Below, piece after piece: positions 57,674 to 64,000 of a stretch of DNA of 64,000 bases. Each line of letters starts with the position of its first letter. The first letter of the stretch is position 1. The stretch is from an uncultured Pseudomonadales bacterium. GTDB taxonomy: Bacteria > Pseudomonadota > Gammaproteobacteria > Pseudomonadales > Azotimanducaceae. The notes below the pieces were generated by a model, which worked only from the letters and a program-made list of their open reading frames with translations, did no database searches and was not told the origin of the DNA. The translations under genes were made by a program, and so were the position numbers. The stretch spans positions 1 through 64,000 of the forward strand of contig CALHVX010000002.1 in assembly GCA_938036875.1 (NCBI GenBank). The letters are read 5' to 3'.

Positions 57674-59785
57674 ATGAAAGGCACTGTGCATTACGAGACT
57701 CGCGGCAACATCGCGCTTATGACCATCGACAACCCCCCGGTGAACCCACTATCTAGCGGCGTACGCCAGGGGCTACATGACGGCATTACGGCTGCCCTAG
57801 GGGATGCTGCGATACAAGCCGTAGTACTCACCGGCGCTGGTCGCGCCTTTATCGCTGGGGCAGACATCTCCGAATTTGGCGCAGCCGCTAGCTCCGGACC
57901 GGGTTTAGGTGAATGCCTAACCCTCATGGAAAACAGCACCAAACCTATAGTTGCTGCCATCAACGGCACCGCCTTCGGTGGCGGCCTGGAAGTGGCGCTT
58001 TGCTGCGACTATCGTGTTGCATCACCCACCGCCCCAGTAGGTTTACCCGAAGTTAAGCTGGGCCTTCTGCCCGGCGCTGGTGGCACCCAACGCTTGCCTC
58101 GTTTGATCGGTGCAGAGAAAGCCCTTGGCTTTATTCTGAGCGGCGACCCTATTGCCGCTCCAGCGGCAAAAGCGTTGGGCATTGTTGATGAAGTTATCGA
58201 CGGTGACATCGTGGCTGGTGCCATCGCTTTTGCTGAGCAGGTGGTCGCCAATGGCAGCGCCACCCGCAAGATTCGCAACGAGACCGCCAAGGTCGAAGCA
58301 GATCGAGGCAATAGCGAGATCTTCGATGCAGCTCGCAAAACGGCCGCGCGCCGCATGCGCGGTCGCTTTGCCCCAGAGATGATCATCCAGTGTGTTGAAG
58401 CCGCTGTGAACAACAACGATTTCGATGCCGGCATGAAGGTTGAGCAAGAGTGCTTCCGCAAGTGTATGGAGCACCCTCAGCGTGCCGCTTTGATCCACAT
58501 GTTCTTCAGCGAACGCGAGGTGGCAAAAATCCCAGATGTGCCCCGGGACACCGAAACCAAGCCCATCAAGCAAGCGGCCGTGATCGGTTGCGGCACCATG
58601 GGTGGTGGCATCTCCATGTGCTTCGCCAACGTCGGCATCCCCGTCACCATCCTTGAGATGAACGACGAAGCCTTAGAGCGCGGCTTAGGCGTTATTCAAC
58701 GCAACTACGACATCCAACAACAACGCGGTCGCATGACCCAAGCGGAAGTCGATACCCGCATGAGCCTGCTCACCGGCACCACGGATTACAGCAAGTTAAG
58801 CACCGCGGACGTTATCGTTGAAGCGGTCTACGAAAATCTGGATGTCAAAGTAGAAACCTTCAAGAAGATTGAAGAAGTGGCCAAAGCCGGCGCAATCTTA
58901 GCCAGCAACACCTCGGGGCTAGACGTTGACGCCATTGCTGCGGCAACCACGCGTCCTGAAGACGTTATTGGCCTGCACTTCTTTAGCCCGGCTAACATCA
59001 TGCGCCTGCTCGAAGTGGTTCGTGGCGGCAAGACCAGCAAAAGCACCATCGCTACCGCCATGCAGCTCGGCAAAAAGCTCAACAAAATTGCCGTGCTCTC
59101 TGGTAACGCGCCAGGCTTCATTGGCAACCGCATGTTGGGCCAGTACACCCGCCAGGCGGGTGAGATCATCCTGCAAGGGGCAACCCCTTACCAAGTGGAT
59201 GCCGTGATGAACAAGTTCGGCATGCCCATGGGTCCGTTCCAAATGAACGACCTGGTTGGTTTGGACTTAGGCTGGCGCGCACGTCAGCTCGCGGGTGTGA
59301 AACCTGAAGATGTCCCTATAACGGCACGGGTAGCAGACAAGCTGTGCGATAAAGAACGCTTCGGTCAAAAAACCGCTCGCGGCTTCTACATCTACCCAGA
59401 AGGAAGCCGTGCTGGTCAGCCTGACCCTGAAGTCATAGCAATAGTCGAAGAAACCTCGGCGGAGCTTGGCATTGAACGCCGGGAGATCGCGGATGATGAA
59501 GTGTTGAAGCGTTGCTTGTACCCGCTGATCAATGAAGGCGCTCGCATATTGGAAGAAGGCATTGCCTTGCGACCTTGCGATATCGACATTGTGTACGCCA
59601 ACGGTTATGGCTTTCCCGAAGTCACCGGCGGCCCCATGTTTTGGGCAGACCAGCAAGGGTTGGACAACGTCTTGGCTGACATCAAGCGTTTCCAAGAGAT
59701 CTACGGCGGCCCAGCTTGGGAACCTGCTCCACTGCTAGAAAAGCTGGTGGCCGAAGGTAAAGGGTTCGCAAGCCTCCAAGGCTAG
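57674..59785 (+). CDS. Bifunctional enoyl-CoA hydratase / 3-hydroxyacyl-CoA dehydrogenase
   Basis: The 703-residue beta-oxidation enzyme has an N-terminal crotonase domain (GRAFIAGADISEFG near 57-70, GTAFGGGLEVALCCDYRVA near 97-115, VGLPEVKLGLLPGAGGTQRLPRL) and a C-terminal 3-hydroxyacyl-CoA dehydrogenase with NAD motif AAVIGCGTMGGGISMCFA near 303 and two HCDH_C domains (NTSGLDVDAIA, HFFSPANIMRLLEVV). The length and order are those of the FadJ / peroxisomal-type enzyme. AGAGG precedes the ATG. A thiolase-like gene follows after 40 bases. Confidence 0.94.
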   Translation: MKGTVHYETRGNIALMTIDNPPVNPLSSGVRQGLHDGITAALGDAAIQAVVLTGAGRAFIAGADISEFGAAASSGPGLGECLTLMENSTKPIVAAINGTAFGGGLEVALCCDYRVASPTAPVGLPEVKLGLLPGAGGTQRLPRLIGAEKALGFILSGDPIAAPAAKALGIVDEVIDGDIVAGAIAFAEQVVANGSATRKIRNETAKVEADRGNSEIFDAARKTAARRMRGRFAPEMIIQCVEAAVNNNDFDAGMKVEQECFRKCMEHPQRAALIHMFFSEREVAKIPDVPRDTETKPIKQAAVIGCGTMGGGISMCFANVGIPVTILEMNDEALERGLGVIQRNYDIQQQRGRMTQAEVDTRMSLLTGTTDYSKLSTADVIVEAVYENLDVKVETFKKIEEVAKAGAILASNTSGLDVDAIAAATTRPEDVIGLHFFSPANIMRLLEVVRGGKTSKSTIATAMQLGKKLNKIAVLSGNAPGFIGNRMLGQYTRQAGEIILQGATPYQVDAVMNKFGMPMGPFQMNDLVGLDLGWRARQLAGVKPEDVPITARVADKLCDKERFGQKTARGFYIYPEGSRAGQPDPEVIAIVEETSAELGIERREIADDEVLKRCLYPLINEGARILEEGIALRPCDIDIVYANGYGFPEVTGGPMFWADQQGLDNVLADIKRFQEIYGGPAWEPAPLLEKLVAEGKGFASLQG

Positions 59786-59825
59786 CGTTGACCATCAACC
59801 CAAACCAACAGTAGAGACAGATTCC

Positions 59826-61280
59826 ATGGAAACACCCGTACTAGTTGGCGTTGCTCATTTGGAGCAACGCATCACGCAAGCAGGCACCGGCAAAGAGCCC
59901 ATCCAATTGATGATCGATGCAGTGCAGCAGGCGGCGCTGGATGCCCAATGCCCTGAACTTGGAGCCGCAGCAAACTCGGTGCGGGTAATCCGCGGAATCT
60001 GGCCCTATCAAAACCCCGCTAAAGCCGTGGCATCCGCCATTGGCTGCGCTAACGCAGAAACCACCTTGACACCTTATGGTGGCAACTACGTCCAAACAAC
60101 GCTGAATCAGTCCGCGTTAGATATTCAACAAGGTCGTGCAGATGTCATTGTGATGACCGGTGCCGAGTGTGGCTACAGCCAAGCCAAAGCAGCAAAAGCA
60201 AAGCTGGACCTAAGTTGGCAAGAATTGCCTGGCACGCCAGACCGAATGATTGGCGAAGAAAAAGCCATGCGCAACGACATCGAAGCGCAAATGCATCTTG
60301 GCCGCCCTATCCAGATGTACCCTTTGTTCGAGATAGCCCGTCGACACCACTTACAAGAAACACCCACCGAGCACATCCATCGAGTCTCCCAGCTTTGGGC
60401 CGGTTTTAGTGCGGTTGCTGCACAAAACCCAGATGCTTGGATCAAACAACAATACAGCGCACAAGAGATTCGAACACCTAGCGCCAGCAATCGGCCCGTG
60501 TCCTTTCCCTATCCCAAGCTGATGAACTCCAACAACAACGTAGACCAAGCTTCAGCGCTCATCTTGTGCTCTACGCGCAAAGCAAAAGCCTTGGGCATAC
60601 CAGAATCGCTTTGGGTATACCCGCACACGGGTACGGATGCCCACGACCACCTATACGTGTCTAATCGCGACAACTTGTACAGCTCACCCGGTATTCGCAT
60701 CGCCGGCAATCGAGCACTGGAGTTGGCAGGCTTAAGCATTGGTGATATCGACAAAGTAGACGTTTACAGCTGCTTCCCCATTGCTGTCCAAGTGGCGGCA
60801 GCAGAGTTGGGGCTAGATATGGCAAAACCGCTAACGGTCACCGGCGGCTTGACCTTCGGTGGCGGCCCGCTGAACAACTACGTGATGCATTCCATTGCGC
60901 GCATGGCCACCCTGCTTAGAGAACAACCTGGTGAGAAAGGGTTAATCACCGCAAACGGGGGCCTGCTCACCAAACACGCGTTTGGCGTTTACTCCACAAC
61001 ACCACCAGCAAAGCCATTCCAACACCAAGATGTTCAAGCTGAAGTGGATGCAACTCCAAAACGAGAGGTTGTGGCGGACCACACTGGTAATGCAACGGTT
61101 GAAAGTTACGTTGTTATGTATGACGGCAGCGCCCCAAAAACGGCGCATCTTGCTTGCTTACGCGACGACGGCGTACGCACTTGGGCTAACTGCGAAGATC
61201 CAGACACTCTGCAGGCTATGCTGCAAGAAGAGTTCTGTGGCCGGCAAGTGCGCTTAGCAGACAACGTAGCAGCCTTCTAG
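59826..61280 (+). CDS. Thiolase-superfamily protein (annotated acetyl-CoA acetyltransferase type), nucleophile not conserved
   Basis: The 484-residue protein has the thiolase fold signatures of the SCP-x-like branch: GEEKAMRNDIEAQ in the middle and GGLTFGGGPLNNYVMHSIA near 338-356, then NGGLLTKHAFGVYST with the histidine of the HxxG motif. In the N-terminal half, where thiolases have a nucleophilic cysteine followed by SG, this protein reads YGGNYVQTTLN without cysteine. It follows the multifunctional beta-oxidation enzyme and could work on a special acyl-CoA, but classical thiolytic cleavage is doubtful. Confidence 0.8.
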   Translation: METPVLVGVAHLEQRITQAGTGKEPIQLMIDAVQQAALDAQCPELGAAANSVRVIRGIWPYQNPAKAVASAIGCANAETTLTPYGGNYVQTTLNQSALDIQQGRADVIVMTGAECGYSQAKAAKAKLDLSWQELPGTPDRMIGEEKAMRNDIEAQMHLGRPIQMYPLFEIARRHHLQETPTEHIHRVSQLWAGFSAVAAQNPDAWIKQQYSAQEIRTPSASNRPVSFPYPKLMNSNNNVDQASALILCSTRKAKALGIPESLWVYPHTGTDAHDHLYVSNRDNLYSSPGIRIAGNRALELAGLSIGDIDKVDVYSCFPIAVQVAAAELGLDMAKPLTVTGGLTFGGGPLNNYVMHSIARMATLLREQPGEKGLITANGGLLTKHAFGVYSTTPPAKPFQHQDVQAEVDATPKREVVADHTGNATVESYVVMYDGSAPKTAHLACLRDDGVRTWANCEDPDTLQAMLQEEFCGRQVRLADNVAAF

Positions 61281-61281
61281 G

Positions 61282-61719
61282 GTGCCCTCTTCTGAAGCCC
61301 CCCCAAGTAAACCCGCCGGGTTTGGTCGACGCCTCGGGGCTATGCTTTACGATTCGTTGCTGGTAATCGCCATCTTAGCGGTCACCGGTTACGTTGCCAC
61401 CGCGCTCAATGGGTTTAAGCCCGTGCATGGGGCTTTATGGCAGAGCTTGCTCTTTGTTGAAGCCTTTGCTTACTTTGCTTGGTCTTGGTGCACCACTGGG
61501 CAAACCATTGGCATGATGGCCTGGCGGTTACGCGCGGTTTCCACCAAACCCAAGCTCACGCTTGACGAAGCAAGCTACCGAGTCATGGCTGCGCTGGTTA
61601 GCTTCTTGTGTTTTGGCCTTGGTTTTTTCTGGATGTTTTTCGACAAGCAGAACCGGACTTGGTCAGATCTGATGTCGAACACCAAGATTCTGCACGAGCC
61701 AAAGGTAGCTACCGCTTAG
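61282..61719 (+). CDS. RDD-family membrane protein
   Basis: This is a 145-residue protein with about three membrane segments. The RDD motif appears as GRRLGAMLYDSLLV near 15-28, and GQTIGMMAWRLRAV and WSDLMSNTKIL are also typical. The function of the family is unknown. The start is GTG, one base after the thiolase-like gene ends. Its TAG overlaps the TAA of the convergent lptG by two bases, leaving no spacer; RDD genes next to lptFG are common in Gammaproteobacteria. Confidence 0.88.
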   Translation: MPSSEAPPSKPAGFGRRLGAMLYDSLLVIAILAVTGYVATALNGFKPVHGALWQSLLFVEAFAYFAWSWCTTGQTIGMMAWRLRAVSTKPKLTLDEASYRVMAALVSFLCFGLGFFWMFFDKQNRTWSDLMSNTKILHEPKVATA

Positions 61720-62852
61720 CTAGCGCGCCGCAAGGCAATCATCGCAATCACCCAACAGAGCAAAATGGGGATAGCCACTGCAATCACCGGCGGTAGCCCA
61801 TAGACCAAGCTCATGGGGGCAAACAAATCTTGCAGGTACTTGAAGGTGAGCCCTACCAACACCCCAGCACTAACCCGCAGACCAATGCTGACCTGACGCA
61901 GCGGCCCCAACACAAAGGCCATGGCCAGCAGTGCCAGCCCTAACACGGCCAAGGGTTGTTGAATGCGGGTCCAAAAGGCTAGCTCGTAACTGGTCACGCT
62001 GAGCTTCTCTCGACGCATGTAGTTGATTTGGTAGTACAAGTCCGAGATGGACAGCCGGTTCTCGTCTACCAACAGACGCGCGCTGAGCAAGCGAGGGTCA
62101 GCTTGACCAAGCCAGGTGACCTCAGCATTGCGCCGAACCCCCAGTCTGGCTTTGGGGTCCGTAAGCTCTGACGCTTCGCGCAATGGATTGCTTATGGCAC
62201 GCAGGCTTTTCGGCGCGGGCGGAAATTGGGTGCTGACCACATCCCGCAGCGACCAGGACCCACTGTGTTGATCCCAAATTGCAGTCTCAGCGCGACGGGT
62301 CTGCATTAGGTTTTTGTGGTCATCGTAGAAAAACTGGCGCGCGCCGCTAACGCCGCCACCTTCAAGCAGGCCATCGACATTCATGAACAAATTGCCTTCG
62401 CGGTACCAATAGCCTCCGGCCACCGAGACCGTCTCGCTACCCTGCAAGCGCTGCTCCTTAAACAGCTCAGCCCGCTCCTCAGCCGCTGGCGCCAACCACT
62501 CACCTAAGCCAAAGCCTAACGCCATGAGCAACAGCGCAGGGGCAGCAACACCACGAAACATCTGGCTGGGTGACATACCTGCCGCCCGCACCACCGTCAG
62601 CTCAGAATGCTCTGCTAGGCTACCCAATCCAACCAAGGTCCCCAGAAACACGGCGTAAGGTAAAATTTCTAGCGCACGGCGCGGTAAGCTGAGGCCGCAG
62701 TAAATCAACGCATCAACAAATCGATAGGCCTCATTGGCATCACGCAGTTCATCCATCAAGGCAAACAGGGCCATGAGCGCAAGCATGGCAAACAGCACGG
62801 CCAGCGAGGTTAGCAGCAAGGTCCCAGCAACGTGTCGGTGAAAGGTTGTCAT
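61716..62852 (-). CDS. lptG: LPS export ABC permease LptG
   Basis: LptG is one of the two membrane subunits of the LptB2FG transporter that extracts lipopolysaccharide from the inner membrane. The 378 residues have six membrane segments, three on each side of a large periplasmic beta-jellyroll domain, with the conserved ILPYAVFLGTLVGLGSLAEHSELTVVRAAGMS near 62-94. It follows lptF by 27 bases. Confidence 0.96.
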   Translation of the reverse strand: MTTFHRHVAGTLLLTSLAVLFAMLALMALFALMDELRDANEAYRFVDALIYCGLSLPRRALEILPYAVFLGTLVGLGSLAEHSELTVVRAAGMSPSQMFRGVAAPALLLMALGFGLGEWLAPAAEERAELFKEQRLQGSETVSVAGGYWYREGNLFMNVDGLLEGGGVSGARQFFYDDHKNLMQTRRAETAIWDQHSGSWSLRDVVSTQFPPAPKSLRAISNPLREASELTDPKARLGVRRNAEVTWLGQADPRLLSARLLVDENRLSISDLYYQINYMRREKLSVTSYELAFWTRIQQPLAVLGLALLAMAFVLGPLRQVSIGLRVSAGVLVGLTFKYLQDLFAPMSLVYGLPPVIAVAIPILLCWVIAMIALRRAS

Positions 62853-62879
62853 GCTATGGACCGACCCTGATATATGGGT

Positions 62880-63953
62880 TTAGGCATGTTGAGGCATCCC
62901 AAAACGCCGCAGCAGCCAAACCATCAAACCGACGTACAACAGGTGTACGGGCCACATACCAAGCCAAGCGGGAAGCTGTTCGTTCTTCAGCAGATTTTGC
63001 GCCAAGGTCAGCATTAAGTAGTAGCTCACAAAAACACCTACCGCCGGAAGAACCCGGGCAAACCGACCCTGACGAGGCTTTACCCGTGCCAGGCCCACCG
63101 CCAAAAGTGCAGTAATCAGGGTAAACACTGGCAGGCTGAGCCGCCGATGCCACTCTGCATTGGCAATTGGATGTGCATCGCTGTAGAGCTTGGCACTAGG
63201 TATAGAACCGATGCGATCACCGCGGCGGCGTATCGGCTCTTGCTCAACACGTTGGCCCAGCTGCCCAAATCGAATAATCCGGTACTCGGGAGAGCCAATC
63301 TTGCCTTCATATCGAGTGCCCCGCTCTAGCAACAGGTAGCGGCTGCCCGATTGGTCATCCACATATTGGGTCGCTTGTTCCGCTCGCACGGTGACCGCAT
63401 CCACAGCGCTCTGACGCTCAGCCATGAACACTTCGATCAAGGTTTTGCGGTCCGCACTAACCTCGTCGGCGTAGGTCACCCGATTGCCTTTGGCATAGCT
63501 GAAAAAGACCCCAGGCGTGATGCTCCCGAAGTCCTGGCGATTACGTTGCTCCGTTGTGAGGTCACCTAACGCCTGAGCACTGGAGGGGCCTAGCCCAAAG
63601 CTCAACCAACCCACCAGGACCATTAACCCGATCACCAGTGGCGCCAACCAGACCAGCAACCGTTGCAGGTTTGCCCCACCGCCAAACAGAACCACCATCT
63701 CTTGCTCAGCATACAAACGCCCTAAACTGAAGAGCAGCCCTAAAAACAGCGCAAACGGGAGCAGTAGCTGGAGGAATTCGGGCATTCTAAGGCCAACCAG
63801 CATCCATAGGGCATCTGCCGAGTACTTTCCCATTGCCGCCTGCTGTAGATAGCCCACAAATCGCCCACCAACGGCCACGACCAACAGAATAATCAGCACC
63901 ACCAGCGAGGTGGCAATGATTTCTCGGTTGATATAGCGCGCGGCTATGGACAT
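62880..63953 (-). CDS. lptF: LPS export ABC permease LptF
   Basis: LptF is the partner of LptG. The 357 residues have the family start (YINREIIATSLVVLIILLVVAVGGRFVGYL) and the coupling-helix segment PFALFLGLLFSLGRLYAEQEMVVLFGGGAN, a periplasmic jellyroll, and three C-terminal membrane segments. The last 47 bases of the window upstream of it hold no recognisable gene. Confidence 0.96.
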   Translation of the reverse strand: MSIAARYINREIIATSLVVLIILLVVAVGGRFVGYLQQAAMGKYSADALWMLVGLRMPEFLQLLLPFALFLGLLFSLGRLYAEQEMVVLFGGGANLQRLLVWLAPLVIGLMVLVGWLSFGLGPSSAQALGDLTTEQRNRQDFGSITPGVFFSYAKGNRVTYADEVSADRKTLIEVFMAERQSAVDAVTVRAEQATQYVDDQSGSRYLLLERGTRYEGKIGSPEYRIIRFGQLGQRVEQEPIRRRGDRIGSIPSAKLYSDAHPIANAEWHRRLSLPVFTLITALLAVGLARVKPRQGRFARVLPAVGVFVSYYLMLTLAQNLLKNEQLPAWLGMWPVHLLYVGLMVWLLRRFGMPQHA

Positions 63954-64000
63954 ATCTGGGCGTTCCCTAGGGCTTTGTTGCCGGTGGCCGGTTTAATTTA

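Overview
The window is one continuous stretch of a gammaproteobacterial chromosome with moderately high GC. Several neighbourhoods point to Gammaproteobacteria: rpsP-rimM-trmD-rplS next to ffh-ypjD-corB, queA-tgt-yajC-secD-secF, trmJ-iscR-iscS beside suhB, rlmN-pilW-rodZ-hisS-yfgM-bamB-der, guaB-guaA with xseA opposite, and lptF-lptG at the right end. A methylmalonyl-CoA route, a beta-oxidation pair and a protein-sorting locus of the type common in marine bacteria suggest a free-living, probably marine, heterotroph. The order or genus cannot be fixed from the sequence alone. No insertion sequence, prophage, CRISPR array or rRNA operon was seen.

Layout. 1-2.9 kb: dsbC-hom-recJ (minus). 2.9-3.7 kb: a gene-free stretch holding a sigma-54-type promoter, a probable small RNA with its terminator, and several inverted repeats. 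3.7-7.4 kb: rpsP operon and ffh (minus). 7.7-9.9 kb: ypjD-corB (plus). 9.9-13.8 kb: gamma carbonic anhydrase, purT, a leucine leader peptide and leuA (minus). 14-18.7 kb: DUF3135, NUDIX, pccB, pccA (plus). 18.7-30.1 kb: guaB, guaA, tadA, purL, dinB, methylmalonyl-CoA mutase and epimerase, packed on the minus strand as a possible single operon. 30.3-32.6 kb: xseA and an M23 peptidase (plus). 32.6-42.6 kb: der, bamB, yfgM, hisS, rodZ, pilW, rlmN, ndk, iscS, iscR (minus). 42.7-44.4 kb: trmJ and suhB. 44.4-49.7 kb: secF, secD, yajC, tgt, queA (minus). 49.9-50.4 kb: tRNA-Leu(CAA) and a very acidic small protein. 50.5-57.5 kb: the accessory locus. 57.7-61.7 kb: a bifunctional beta-oxidation enzyme, a thiolase-like protein and an RDD protein (plus). 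61.7-64 kb: lptG and lptF (minus).

The most interesting region is 50.5-57.5 kb. A secreted VIT/von Willebrand A protein ends in a PEP-CTERM-like signal (PEP motif, hydrophobic segment, arginine-rich tail). The gene upstream encodes an exosortase fused to an EpsI-type domain. Divergent from this pair are an OmpR-type response regulator and a histidine kinase. The same gene set, with a class of LPXTG sortase instead of the exosortase, is known as the proteobacterial dedicated sortase system. Here the sorting enzyme and the sorting signal both appear to have been exchanged while the cargo architecture and the two-component regulators were kept. Next to it is a secreted arginine-, tyrosine- and histidine-rich protein whose promoter region has an 11-bp-phased direct-repeat array typical of OmpR/PhoB-type regulator binding.

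The metabolic genes fit together. The PccAB carboxylase, the epimerase and the mutase take propionyl-CoA to succinyl-CoA. leuA appears to be controlled through a leader peptide with five consecutive leucine codons. iscR has a recognisable IscR-type site over its own -35 region, but iscS is not followed by iscU or the other isc genes.
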